A stretch of 64,000 bases of DNA. Origin: Rhizobium rhododendri. GTDB taxonomy: Bacteria > Pseudomonadota > Alphaproteobacteria > Rhizobiales > Rhizobiaceae. The stretch's first letter is position 1. Each line of letters starts with the position of its first letter. The notes under the pieces were generated by a model. That model saw only the letters and a program-made list of their open reading frames with translations. It searched no databases and was not told where the DNA came from. Below, in pieces: positions 1-8,221 of the stretch. A program made the position numbers and the translations under genes. The DNA is taken from NCBI RefSeq assembly GCF_007000325.2, contig NZ_CP117268.1:806001-870000 (forward strand), in the 5' to 3' direction.

Positions 1-131
1 GCGGCTTCTCCAGAGTAGGGGAAATCATCAACAAGTTGGCGATCTCCGTCGAAGACCTTGAAAACGGGACCGTTCGCCTCCACAATCTTGTAACCGTTAA
101 CGTATTCGAACTGTGGCGTTTTCCAACCCAT
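1..131 (-). CDS. Small hypothetical protein, 3' part cut by window edge
   Basis: An open frame runs on the minus strand from an ATG at 131 to the window edge without a stop (43 codons visible, beginning MGWKTPQFEYVNGYKIVE). A purine-rich AGAGAG lies a few bases upstream and can serve as ribosome binding site. The composition (aromatic and acidic residues, no low-complexity stretch) looks like a real small protein, but I do not recognise the family and cannot see the end. The plus-strand frame covering the same bases looks like a shadow. Confidence 0.4.
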   Translation of the reverse strand, partial: MGWKTPQFEYVNGYKIVEANGPVFKVFDGDRQLVDDFPYSGEA

Positions 132-231
132 CTTAGTCTCTCTTGTTGGAGCCAAATTTTGGTGGCTTTGGGAATCAAGGCTCATTGCTTTGAGTGCCGA
201 ACGCAGCTCGGCGCAAGTGGGAAGGCTGGCC

Positions 232-612
232 TCAGGCCCGGAATTTGCTCCGTAGTGCAGCAGAGAGAATGGCGGTCATAAGACCAGGAAACTTGGTCTC
301 AAGGTCGTCCAGTCGCAATGATATGATCCGTTGCGTGCCTTCAACCCTGGTTGAGGTGATACCGGCTTCCCGCAATCGCGCATAGTGATAGGTAAGATTA
401 GTCTTCGAACCAAACTCCGAAAAGCCAGAGCAGTTTCCTTCGCCTAACTCAACAAGCCGCAGGACTATATCGCGTCGTGTCGGGTCGCTCATTGCGTCGA
501 GCACCGTCGATAGGTCGATCTGTTCGATCGTGGGGTGATAGATTTCCTTAGCCATGGGTCCATGATAGCGTCCGTCATCTCTTAATTCAATGGTTGCTGA
601 ACTACTTGACAT
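232..612 (-). CDS. ArsR-family winged-helix regulator
   Basis: A 126-residue protein with the ArsR/HTH_20 layout: an N-terminal helix containing LDAMSDPTRRDIVLRLVE, the recognition region (KTNLTYHYARLREAGI, about residues 70-85) and the beta wing (TSTRVEGTQRIISLRLDDLE). It faces the MFS transporter gene at 670 and probably represses it. Two start sites are possible. The ATG at 612 has a GAGG six bases upstream; an internal ATG at 555 (MAKEIYHP) gives a more usual ArsR length and leaves the first operator-like palindrome outside the coding region. No metal-binding cysteine motif is visible, so the signal may be organic. The family is clear; the ligand is unknown. Confidence 0.8.
   Translation of the reverse strand: MSSSSATIELRDDGRYHGPMAKEIYHPTIEQIDLSTVLDAMSDPTRRDIVLRLVELGEGNCSGFSEFGSKTNLTYHYARLREAGITSTRVEGTQRIISLRLDDLETKFPGLMTAILSAALRSKFRA
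586..601. promoter_or_regulatory. Operator-like dyad, copy 1, arsR side
   Basis: TTCAATGGTTGCTGAA, an imperfect version of the perfect dyad found 50 bp away at 636-651. It lies just upstream of the alternative arsR start at 555, or inside the first codons if the 612 start is used. Equal half-site sequence and a spacing of about five helical turns suggest both copies bind the same dimeric repressor. Confidence 0.5.
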
Positions 613-635
613 CAAAGCCTCGTGAGGCGCATATA

Positions 636-651
636 TTCAATAGTTATTGAA
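636..651. promoter_or_regulatory. Operator-like perfect dyad, copy 2, MFS side
   Basis: TTCAATA-GT-TATTGAA, a perfect 7-bp inverted repeat with a 2-bp centre, 18 bp upstream of the MFS start codon at 670. Its size and AT-rich TTGAA half-sites are typical of ArsR-family operators. It is the likely binding site of the divergent ArsR protein. Confidence 0.6.
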
Positions 652-669
652 CATTGGAATTATTGTATC

Positions 670-1842
670 ATGTATTGTAATTTGATCTGGCTGGCTCTTG
701 GAGCGTTCGCGATCGGCACCGAAGGGTTCATGATCTCGGGAATTCTTCCAGGAATGGCGCGTGATCTGGACGTGTCGGTTGCCAAGGCCGGACAGTTGGT
801 CACGATTTTCGCATTTGCTTATGCGGTTGGGTCGCCACTCATCGCCGTTGCGACCGCCAACGTTCCGCGAAAAGCACTTCTGATTGGCGCGATGGCCGCG
901 TTTACCCTGTCCAATCTGGCGGCTGCGTTTGCACCCGGTTATACAGCGCTTGCCGTTGCTCGCGTCCTGCTAGCGCTTTCGGCCGGGACATTCATGCCAG
1001 CCTCGGCCGGTTACGCTTCTATGACCATCGCACCGAATCGACGTGGCCGTGCGCTATCGTTCATATATAGCGGGATGACGATTGCGCTTGTGCTAGGGGT
1101 CCCCATGGGAACGCTGATCGCAGCCCGGTTCGATTGGCGCGCGACGTTCATGGGTGTCGCTGCTCTCAGTGCACTCGCTCTGGTGGGTATCATCGCCAGG
1201 TTGCCGGGTTCGCCAAGCCCGCCACCTATCAGCCTTAGCCGGCGGTTGGCTGTTGCCCGGCGGCCCGATGTTCTGGCGGTGCTGGTGTTGACGGTCCTCG
1301 TCCTAATCGGCGCGTTTGCGGTCAACACCTACTTCGGCGCCTATCTTGAAAGCGTGTTTAAGATATCGCCGCAGGGCGTGGCGCTGACACTATTTGTCCT
1401 TGGCGTGGCTGCCGCGGTGGGTAACACTATCGGCGGACATGTTGCCGACCGCTGGGATAAGCGCCAATTTCTAATTCTGGCCACAGCGATGATGGTCCTA
1501 TCCTTTGCTGCGCTATCACTGCTTGCCGCCTTCGCTCCTGCGGGATGGGCATTCTGCGGTGTAATCGGCGCTATCACGGTCTGGGCGCTTTTCGGTTGGT
1601 CGCTACCGGCAGTGCAACAGGTCAGACTTTTGATGATCGATCCGCACCTGGCGCCGGTGACACTGTCGTTGAACTCCTCGGCTATTTATCTTGGGGCAGC
1701 AATCGGTGCGGTATTGGGAGCGGCGACGGTCCAATGGACCTCCTTGGCGATGATCGGCCTGGTGGGTGCAATTTGTGAGCTGTTTGCTTTAGGGTTTCTT
1801 CTGCTTGGGAGACGCGGGGAGCAAGTGATCGTGCCGACATGA
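670..1842 (+). CDS. MFS drug/sugar efflux transporter (DHA1, AraJ/CmlA type)
   Basis: A 390-residue, very hydrophobic protein with about 12 membrane segments. It starts MYCNLIWLALGAFAIGTEGF, which carries the GTEGF signature of the AraJ/chloramphenicol-efflux subgroup, followed by a loop with PRKALLIGA and later HVADRWDKRQF, the usual MFS interdomain loop. I chose the ATG at 670 because the reading frame upstream (from 622) overlaps the operator palindrome and adds residues unlike the family N-terminus. It is divergent from an ArsR gene, so expression is probably derepressed by an unknown small molecule. The likely role is export of a toxic compound or sugar from the cytoplasm across the inner membrane. 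Confidence 0.8.
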   Translation: MYCNLIWLALGAFAIGTEGFMISGILPGMARDLDVSVAKAGQLVTIFAFAYAVGSPLIAVATANVPRKALLIGAMAAFTLSNLAAAFAPGYTALAVARVLLALSAGTFMPASAGYASMTIAPNRRGRALSFIYSGMTIALVLGVPMGTLIAARFDWRATFMGVAALSALALVGIIARLPGSPSPPPISLSRRLAVARRPDVLAVLVLTVLVLIGAFAVNTYFGAYLESVFKISPQGVALTLFVLGVAAAVGNTIGGHVADRWDKRQFLILATAMMVLSFAALSLLAAFAPAGWAFCGVIGAITVWALFGWSLPAVQQVRLLMIDPHLAPVTLSLNSSAIYLGAAIGAVLGAATVQWTSLAMIGLVGAICELFALGFLLLGRRGEQVIVPT

Positions 1843-2003
1843 CTGTCGATATCGTTCGCGCCCAACGCTAGCGCGACTATTCAAGACCGTACGTCCAGAG
1901 AGTGACGTCATACCCGTAAGTTCGATGTATCAGGCGCTTAACCTCCAGATAGGGCGTCGACGGATCGCATCTATTCAAGGCGTGCACACAGAAACAATCT
2001 GCA

Positions 2004-2147
2004 GACCCGCTCCTAGTTTGTGAACTATACACCATCCGCCCCTACAAACGGGCTTGGTCGCAAGCGGAGGCAACGGATCTGATGTTGCGCTCCCCGGGTC
2101 GTTTTGATCCGGATTTGCTCGATGCATTCGTTCGATTAGCTTACTGA
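2004..2147 (+). pseudogene. Remnant of an HD-GYP-type domain C-terminus
   Basis: A 47-codon frame ending in TGA reads ...IRPYKRAWSQAEATDLM and then FDPDLLDAFVRLAY. The RPYKxAWSxxEA and FDPxLxxAF pattern is the usual C-terminal end of HD-GYP cyclic-di-GMP phosphodiesterases. There is no start codon, upstream HD motif or GYP motif nearby, so only the tail of a gene is left. The rest of the 1843-2150 gap contains no gene I can support. Confidence 0.4.
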
Positions 2148-2150
2148 TCC

Positions 2151-2450
2151 TCATGCAGCCTCTGCGGAGGGTCTCGTTTTATAAATCTCACTTAGCGTTT
2201 CCAGTAAACGTCGCACGGCCAGGTGGTCGCATCGATAATACACCGTCTGGGCAACTTTACGTGTCCTAACGAGCCGATCGCCTCGCAGCCTCGCCAAATG
2301 TTGCGACAACGCGGATTGCCTTATTCCCAGGCTCTGTGCCATGTCTCCAACAGACACTTCTTTGTCCATGATCATATAGAGCAGTTGTAGCCGCACCTCG
2401 TTGGAAAGATTGGAAAGCAAGCGCGCTTTCACGGAAAATACGTCGGGCAC
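2151..2450 (-). CDS. ArsR/SmtB-type regulator, NolR-like
   Basis: A 99-residue compact winged-helix protein: helix 1-2 (LLSNLSNEVRLQLLYMIMD), helix 3 (SVGDMAQSLGIRQ), recognition helix (SALSQHLARLRGDRLV) and wing (RTRKVAQTVYYRCD). SALSQHLARLR followed by VxTRxxAQTxYY is the pattern of rhizobial NolR and related BigR/HlyU proteins. No metal-ligand cysteines are seen in the recognition helix. The gene stands alone: a remnant lies downstream and a weakly coding 400-bp gap lies upstream, so its targets are probably elsewhere. The family call is firm; identity with true NolR is not established. Confidence 0.75.
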   Translation of the reverse strand: MPDVFSVKARLLSNLSNEVRLQLLYMIMDKEVSVGDMAQSLGIRQSALSQHLARLRGDRLVRTRKVAQTVYYRCDHLAVRRLLETLSEIYKTRPSAEAA

Positions 2451-2534
2451 AGCGCGGCTCCTTTGGTATTGCGCGGCGGGGTCAGTGGAGTTTTACGTGT
2501 TCAGGATTGCTTCAGGCTTTCCTGCTAAAGGCGG

Positions 2535-2852
2535 TTATGTTGCGACCTCGCCGTGGATGGATCTTAGCCATGGGGTTTTCGGGTCTGGGAACGCGATATC
2601 GGCGAAAGGAACGTAGACCGAGAAAAGCTCCTTGATGGTGGAAGAGCTCGCGCCTTCGCCAGGGTGGTGGCAGCCTGAGTTGTCGTTTCTCGGAAAGTAA
2701 GGTGTAAGTCGGCGATGGGTCCCGGTGCAGATACGCATGATGATAGGGTCATTTCTGTAGGTCGAATCACAGTCGGCGGCAAAGGATTTACCATCGATGC
2801 CAGCCTGATCGTTCTCGACGCTAGCAGATAGCGCTCGACCTTTGCGGATCAT
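2535..2852 (-). CDS. Doubtful 105-residue ORF overlapping the deoR stop
   Basis: This frame begins with an ATG that overlaps the stop of the DeoR gene (ATGA), the usual arrangement for translational coupling. The product (ending PFADIAFPDPKTPWLRSIHG and five more residues) has no motif I recognise, and the other minus frame is also open for 230 bases. It could be a real downstream gene, a decayed remnant or chance. Apart from this ORF I see nothing in 2451-2848. Confidence 0.25.
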   Translation of the reverse strand: MIRKGRALSASVENDQAGIDGKSFAADCDSTYRNDPIIMRICTGTHRRLTPYFPRNDNSGCHHPGEGASSSTIKELFSVYVPFADIAFPDPKTPWLRSIHGEVAT

Positions 2853-3622
2853 ACCACCCCGCGCACAACAGCTGGTGCCACATGCACCTGGACCTCAGCC
2901 CGCGCAAAACCAGCTTTATCGAAATCATCATTTTCCACGATCAAGTAATCTATCATTGATGCGTCTGCGACTTTGAACGGCGCCACTGTGCCGAGTTTTT
3001 CCGCAGTGGTGGCGACAAGCAACATGCTGCTCTGGCCGACCATGGTTCGCTTGAGCTCGGCCTCCCCGGCATCCAGCGCCGAGACGCCAACGGTGCTGTC
3101 GACGCCACACGCGCCAATAATAAACAGATCGGCAAAGACGTTTCTGGCTTCCCGCACCGCTTGTGGCCCAAGGCAAGCGCCCTTGCACTGATCATACATG
3201 CCGCCCAAGACGATGATGGTATAGTTCGGTCTCTCGGACAGCGCCGTGGCGATCGAGGGAGCATTGGTAACAATAGTCAGCCTCTGACTTGGAGACAGAG
3301 CCCGGGCGATAGCCAGATTTGTTGATCCTGCGTCGATGAAAATCGTCTGACCATCTTCGACCAGCGCCGCCGCAGCCAGCGCCAGTCTAAATTTCCCATC
3401 TTGTTGTATGGCTCTCCGGTCAGCCAGCGTGCCGAGATCGGGTGCAGGCAGCAAGGCCCCCCCATAGACCCGCCGGCAAAATCCGAGCTTGGCTAGCTCT
3501 CTCAAATCCCTGCGTACCGTGTCCTCGGAAACTTCAAACTGCATAGCAAGATCGCTGGCCAAGACTTTTCCGCTGGCGGTCAATTGCTCTCGGATGCGGT
3601 CAAGCCTTTCCTCCGTTAGCAT
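2849..3622 (-). CDS. DeoR-family sugar-responsive repressor
   Basis: A 257-residue protein with an N-terminal DeoR helix-turn-helix (MLTEERLDRIREQL, then VLASDLAMQFEVSEDTVRRD) and a C-terminal sugar-phosphate sensor domain of the DeoRC type (FIDAGSTNLAIARAL, IVTNAPSIATAL, VLGGMYDQ, DLFIIGACGVD). The ATG at 3622 is preceded by GGGAG at a proper distance; an upstream in-frame start at 3664 would run through the operator-like repeats and is less likely. The gene is divergent from the MFS transporter at 3753, which it probably controls together with itself in response to a phosphorylated sugar. Confidence 0.85.
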   Translation of the reverse strand: MLTEERLDRIREQLTASGKVLASDLAMQFEVSEDTVRRDLRELAKLGFCRRVYGGALLPAPDLGTLADRRAIQQDGKFRLALAAAALVEDGQTIFIDAGSTNLAIARALSPSQRLTIVTNAPSIATALSERPNYTIIVLGGMYDQCKGACLGPQAVREARNVFADLFIIGACGVDSTVGVSALDAGEAELKRTMVGQSSMLLVATTAEKLGTVAPFKVADASMIDYLIVENDDFDKAGFARAEVQVHVAPAVVRGVV

Positions 3623-3648
3623 CGAACAATCTCCCTCAGGTAATGTTG

Positions 3649-3678
3649 TTGCACGTTCTTGCACATTGTTACGTGTTC
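3649..3678. promoter_or_regulatory. Three tandem 10-bp repeats between deoR and MFS gene
   Basis: TTGCACGTTC, TTGCACATTG and TTACGTGTTC follow each other without gaps at 3649, 3659 and 3669. The period of 10 bp places the repeats on the same face of the helix. They lie 27 bp upstream of the deoR start, within the divergent promoter region, and are the best candidate operator for the DeoR protein. Confidence 0.5.
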
Positions 3679-3752
3679 TGACAAGAGTGCGCAGTGCTCC
3701 GCCTCACCTCCATGTCCGACAATCCCGCCCTGTTTATCTTGAGGTACCTCAA

Positions 3753-4916
3753 ATGTCCCATTCCCAAATCATGAACGAACATCCCCTGGCTGGAGAACGG
3801 GAGCAGTGGGCTACCCGTGCCGGCTTCCTGATTGCGGGTTCGGCCATGGCTGCATGGGCGCCCTTGGTCCCGCTTGCCAAGCTACGCGTTGGAGCTGCTG
3901 ACGGCGCTCTTGGCATGGTACTGCTCTGCCTCGGGCTTGGCTCCATTGTCTCCATGCCGATGGTTGGAATACTCGCAAGTCGCTTCGGCTGCCGGACCGT
4001 CATCGTGACGAGCACACTTGTGCTCGCCCTTGTGCTGCCATTGCTTGCTGTTGTCGACACCATCGCAGGCTTGGCGATCTCACTGGCGTTATTTGGGGCG
4101 AGTGTGGGTGCCGTGGACATAGCTATCAATATCCAAGCCGTCATCGTCGAAAAGGACAGCAGACGTAACATGATGTCCGGCTTTCACGGCTTATTCAGCG
4201 TGGGCGGCATCTTGGGCGCCGGTGGTATGAGCCTTTTGCTCGGAGCTGGCGTTGCACCATCGACAGCGACCTTGATGTTCAGCGCGCTGTTAGTCGGCCT
4301 GCTTGTCCTATCGTTTTCAGGTCTCCTGCCTTACGGCAATCGCGAAGTCGGACACACTCCGCTGTTCACTCTACCACGCGGTATCGTAGCCTTCATCGGC
4401 CTGTTGTGCTTTCTGGCCTTTCTTGCCGAAGGCGCAGTCTTGGACTGGAGCGCAATCTTTCTCATCGGCGCCCAGCTGGTCGATCCGGCTCATGCCGGGT
4501 TTGGTTACACGATGTTCGCCTTTGCAATGACGGCCGGTCGCCTGTCAGGAGACTGGATCGTCAAAACGCTTGGCGGCATGAAGGTTGTGGTCGGCGGCGG
4601 CCTGATCTCCGCGCTCGGCTTTCTGCTTACGGTCATCGCTCCCAGTCAAGTGCTGGCCTTTGCCGGTTTCCTGCTGGTGGGACTGGGGGCTTCCAATATT
4701 GTACCAGTGCTGTTTACAGCTGCAGGGCGGCAAACCCTCATGCCGCCGAGCCACGCGATCGCGGCGATCACAACAATCGGTTATTCCGGAATGCTTGTCG
4801 GGCCCGCCGCCATCGGGTTCGTTGCGCAGCATTGGAATTTGAACGCAGCATTCGTCCTGGTTGCTGCTGGGATGGCGTTCGTAGCGCTCAGCTGGCCTCT
4901 GACCACGCGGCGATAA
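3753..4916 (+). CDS. MFS transporter, YbjJ/FucP-like
   Basis: A 387-residue membrane protein with about 12 hydrophobic segments. The start at 3753 (MSHSQIMNEHPLAGERE) has GAGG eight bases upstream; the open frame extends further 5' but that part overlaps deoR on the other strand. GFHGLFSVGGILGAG in the middle resembles the sugar-permease-like YbjJ group. Pairing with a DeoR regulator suggests uptake or export of a sugar or sugar-derived compound. The substrate cannot be read from sequence. The gap to the next gene (4917-5132) holds no supportable gene. Confidence 0.8.
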   Translation: MSHSQIMNEHPLAGEREQWATRAGFLIAGSAMAAWAPLVPLAKLRVGAADGALGMVLLCLGLGSIVSMPMVGILASRFGCRTVIVTSTLVLALVLPLLAVVDTIAGLAISLALFGASVGAVDIAINIQAVIVEKDSRRNMMSGFHGLFSVGGILGAGGMSLLLGAGVAPSTATLMFSALLVGLLVLSFSGLLPYGNREVGHTPLFTLPRGIVAFIGLLCFLAFLAEGAVLDWSAIFLIGAQLVDPAHAGFGYTMFAFAMTAGRLSGDWIVKTLGGMKVVVGGGLISALGFLLTVIAPSQVLAFAGFLLVGLGASNIVPVLFTAAGRQTLMPPSHAIAAITTIGYSGMLVGPAAIGFVAQHWNLNAAFVLVAAGMAFVALSWPLTTRR

Positions 4917-5132
4917 AGCGAACGCTAATACCATGACAATGTCGCAATGGTTGATTTTTTCGATACGAAAATTGCTGCCTTTGGAACAACGTAAGGTGGG
5001 ACCCGACTCTACTTATTGCGAAAATGGAAGTGGCGTAAACTTGGGTCAGCTTTCAGCAACCTATAACGGCGCAGGGCGACCCTATCATGTCATAGCTGTT
5101 GCCTCGTTGCTTGTTAGCCGTCGCGGTTGGGC

Positions 5133-6152
5133 TCACCCCGATAGGGCACGAGCCTCGCGGCGGAAGTCCGAAGGCGGTTTGCCGGCAATTTGCCGGAAGG
5201 CCTTGTTGAACGCGCTTACCGAACCGAAGCCGCAATCCATAGCTACCTGCAGAACGCTATCATTGCCATCCATCAGCATGGCTTGCGCTCGCGACAGACG
5301 CAGCAGAGTTAGGTATTTGACCAGCGTCATACCCGTTGCTTTGCGAAACAAATTCATGGCGTACTTGGGATGCAGATTGGCGGAGACGGCGATATCGGTT
5401 GCATCAATCTCCTCAAGATAATTGCTGGCGATGAAATCACACATACGTACGACGCCAAGCGAGGGCGGGACTAAGCCGCCTTCGGCTTTGGGTTCGTTGC
5501 CGGACGAGACGACCGTATATGGCTCTATAAACATTCGCTCGACGCGCAGTAGCAGTTCTTCCACCGTATGCTGGGCCTTTTCCTCGCCTCCGGAACTGGC
5601 CCAGCTATGCCAGCGCTTAAAGTTCTGCTCATCAGCGCAGTCGGTTTCGGACGTCAGCATCGTCGCGCCACCCATGAGCATCGTGGAGACTGCCGGCGGC
5701 AGTCGCATACGGAAGAAATGCACCAGCGGTAGATGCGCGCCGGCATAAACTGAATCATCGGAAGATTCGTCCATCCTGTGAGACTGGCCTCCCCAGAATA
5801 GGCACATCTGTCCAGCGCAGAGCCGCAAATCGTGGCCGCCCATGCGATAATGCACCGAGCCTCGCACCATATAGTTTACTTCGATTTGCGCATGCCAATG
5901 CGGGCGTATCATGACCCGAGGGTGGGCGTGAAAGAACTGCAACCGCGATGGCATCCCTTCGATGCTGCCAGCACCCGCCTGGTAGTTAGTTCTTTCGACA
6001 ATCTTACTTTCCGACAAATCCACATTCCCTTTGAACGAGACAGATTTTTGCCCTGGGATAATGTGCCCAGGTCGCTGGAGACCCGCAATTGGAAAAAGGT
6101 GGTTTTCAATGTGTGTAAAATATTTCGCGCGAATTAGCCGCGGGATCCGCAT
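5133..6152 (-). CDS. AraC-family regulator, MelR-like
   Basis: A protein of up to 339 residues: an N-terminal cupin sensor (IRPHWHAQIEVNYMVRGSVH, then LFWGGQSHRM) and a C-terminal AraC double helix-turn-helix (residues about 240-335: IDATDIAVSANLHPKYAMNL, VLQVAMDCGFGSVSAFNKAF). The HWHAQIEVN and LFWG features match the melibiose regulator MelR. The start is uncertain: the ATG at 6152 is the first, an internal ATG gives a start about 66 residues later, and family comparison suggests a start between them. It is divergent from the oxidoreductase fusion gene at 6218 and probably activates it on binding a sugar ligand. Confidence 0.8.
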   Translation of the reverse strand: MRIPRLIRAKYFTHIENHLFPIAGLQRPGHIIPGQKSVSFKGNVDLSESKIVERTNYQAGAGSIEGMPSRLQFFHAHPRVMIRPHWHAQIEVNYMVRGSVHYRMGGHDLRLCAGQMCLFWGGQSHRMDESSDDSVYAGAHLPLVHFFRMRLPPAVSTMLMGGATMLTSETDCADEQNFKRWHSWASSGGEEKAQHTVEELLLRVERMFIEPYTVVSSGNEPKAEGGLVPPSLGVVRMCDFIASNYLEEIDATDIAVSANLHPKYAMNLFRKATGMTLVKYLTLLRLSRAQAMLMDGNDSVLQVAMDCGFGSVSAFNKAFRQIAGKPPSDFRREARALSG

Positions 6153-6217
6153 GCGCCGGCGATGAGGAGCAGCCCACCGTGAAGTCGGCTATCGGGACCA
6201 ATTGAGGAGGATTTTCC

Positions 6218-8221
6218 ATGAGCAAACAACAAGAGATCCGTTGGGGCATCATCGGTCCCGGCACCATCGCGCGGACATTTGCCGAGGCAGTTGTCCATTC
6301 CGCTACAGGCCGCCTTGTGGCTGTCGGCACTCGCAGTCCGGGAAAGCTCGGCCTCCATGACGACTTCCCCGGTGCACGTATTGTAAATGGCTATGGCGCG
6401 CTTCTGGCCGATCCGGAGATCGACGCGGTCTACATCGCCACACCGCATCCCGGCCATGCCGAATGGGCGATCAAGGCAGCGCGCGCTGGCAAGCATGTGT
6501 TAATCGAAAAGCCGATGGCGCTCTCAGCCTTCGATGCGGACTCGATCTTCCATGAGGCAAGGAAGGCCGCCGTTTTCGCCGGCGAAGGCTACATGTACAG
6601 GTTCCATCCCCAGACCACCCGCCTCGTTGAATTGGTGCGGGACGGCGCGATCGGCGAAGTGCGGATCATCCGTTCGAGTTTCGGCTTCGACATGGGCCGC
6701 CATCGCCCCGAGCATCGCCTCTTTGCCAATGAACTGGCCGGTGGCGGTATCCTCGATGTCGGCGGCTATCCGGTCTCGATGGTGTGCATGCTCGCGGGCG
6801 CTGCGGAGAAAAAGTCCTTTTTCGAACCGCTGACGGTCTCCGGCGTTGCCCATATCGGCGGGTCCGGCGTCGATGAGTGGGCCTCGGCGGTTCTCAAGTT
6901 TCCCAACGGCATCGTCGCTGAGGTTTCCTGCTCGATCATGGCACAGCAGGACAACGTCCTTCGCATCATCGGTTCGGAGGGCCGCATCGAGGTGAAGGAT
7001 TTCTGGTTCGCCTCGGGGAAACGGGGCGGAGTAGGGCAAATCGAAATCATCCGGGGCGACGGACAGCAGACAATCGAGGTCGAAGAAAAGCGCTATTTGT
7101 ATTCGTTCGAAGTCGATGCGGTGGGAGAGGCCATCCGTGCCGGCCGCAGCGAGTTCACCTTCCCCGGCATGAACACCGATGAGACGCTCGCCAACTTGCG
7201 CGTTCTCGATCGCTGGCGCGCATCTGTCGGTCTCGAATACGGGATCGAGACCGCTGCCGGGCGCACAACTAACATTACGGGTGCGGCGGTTGTCGCCGGG
7301 AGGTGCGTGCCCAAGAGGCAGATCCACCGCTTGGCCAAGCCAGTCTCCGCGGTTGCACTGGGCTTCGAGTTCTTCCCGAATTTCGCATCTGCCTCACTGA
7401 CACTCGATGCCTTCTACGAGGCGGGCGGCAATCTGTTCGACACTGCATTCGTCTATAATGGCGGCAAGACCGAGAGCATTTTCGGCGACTGGCATACGAG
7501 CCGCAAGGTCAACCGCGCGGATATCGTTCTGATTGGCAAAGGCGCCCATTTGCCTCTATGTTATCCCGACGTGATTGCCCGGCAACTAGACCAGTCGCTA
7601 GAGCGGTTGAAGACGGATTACGTCGATATCTATTTCATGCACCGCGACAATCCCGACATCCCTGTCGGCGAATTCGTCGATGCCATGGATGCGGAAGTTC
7701 GACGCGGGCGCATTCGGGGTATATTTGGTGGCTCTAACTGGACACGTGACCGCATGGATGAGGCCCTTGTCTACGCCGAGAAAAGCGGCAAGACGGCCCC
7801 CGCCGCCCTTTCCAACAACTTCTCGCTGGCGCAGATGCTTGATCCCATCTGGCCAGGCTGCGTCGCGGCGTCCGACGACCCTTGGAAAGACTGGCTGATG
7901 AAGCGACAGATTCCCAACTTCGCCTGGTCCAGCCAGGGGAGAGGTTTCTTTACCGATAGGGCAGGGCGCGACAAGCGCGACGATGAGGAGATTGTTAGGG
8001 TCTGGTATTCTGACCGCAATTTCGACCGCCGTGACCGCGCAATCGAGCTTGCGGGGAAGCGTGGCTGCAGCCCAATCCACATCGCCCTTGCTTACGTCAT
8101 CGCCCAGCCGTTTCCGGTCATTCCTCTCATCGGTCCGCGGACTGTGGCGGAACTGGAAGACAGCCTTTCGGCCATTCAGATCATGCTTACTCCTGAAGAA
8201 GTGCGTTGGTTGGAGGGTTAA
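6218..8221 (+). CDS. Gfo/Idh/MocA oxidoreductase fused to aldo/keto reductase
   Basis: A 667-residue protein with two enzyme domains in one frame. Residues 1-345 form a Gfo/Idh/MocA dehydrogenase: the nucleotide-binding WGIIGPGTIA (9-18) and the EKP motif (97-99). Residues about 370-667 form an aldo/keto reductase with a recognisable catalytic tetrad: Asp408 and Tyr413 in DTAFVYNGG, Lys441 in IGKGAH, His475 in YFMHRD. The start has a strong GAGGAGG at 6203-6209. Both halves use NAD(P)(H), suggesting two consecutive redox steps on a sugar or cyclitol (oxidation of one carbon, reduction of another). The divergent MelR-like regulator supports a sugar substrate. No stop or frameshift is seen at the junction, so I treat the fusion as real. 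Confidence 0.85.
   Translation: MSKQQEIRWGIIGPGTIARTFAEAVVHSATGRLVAVGTRSPGKLGLHDDFPGARIVNGYGALLADPEIDAVYIATPHPGHAEWAIKAARAGKHVLIEKPMALSAFDADSIFHEARKAAVFAGEGYMYRFHPQTTRLVELVRDGAIGEVRIIRSSFGFDMGRHRPEHRLFANELAGGGILDVGGYPVSMVCMLAGAAEKKSFFEPLTVSGVAHIGGSGVDEWASAVLKFPNGIVAEVSCSIMAQQDNVLRIIGSEGRIEVKDFWFASGKRGGVGQIEIIRGDGQQTIEVEEKRYLYSFEVDAVGEAIRAGRSEFTFPGMNTDETLANLRVLDRWRASVGLEYGIETAAGRTTNITGAAVVAGRCVPKRQIHRLAKPVSAVALGFEFFPNFASASLTLDAFYEAGGNLFDTAFVYNGGKTESIFGDWHTSRKVNRADIVLIGKGAHLPLCYPDVIARQLDQSLERLKTDYVDIYFMHRDNPDIPVGEFVDAMDAEVRRGRIRGIFGGSNWTRDRMDEALVYAEKSGKTAPAALSNNFSLAQMLDPIWPGCVAASDDPWKDWLMKRQIPNFAWSSQGRGFFTDRAGRDKRDDEEIVRVWYSDRNFDRRDRAIELAGKRGCSPIHIALAYVIAQPFPVIPLIGPRTVAELEDSLSAIQIMLTPEEVRWLEG

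Noticed and set aside
1835..1885. Terminator after the first MFS gene (CGCGC...GCGCG)
   Set aside because: Five-base arms with a long loop and no T-run; too weak.
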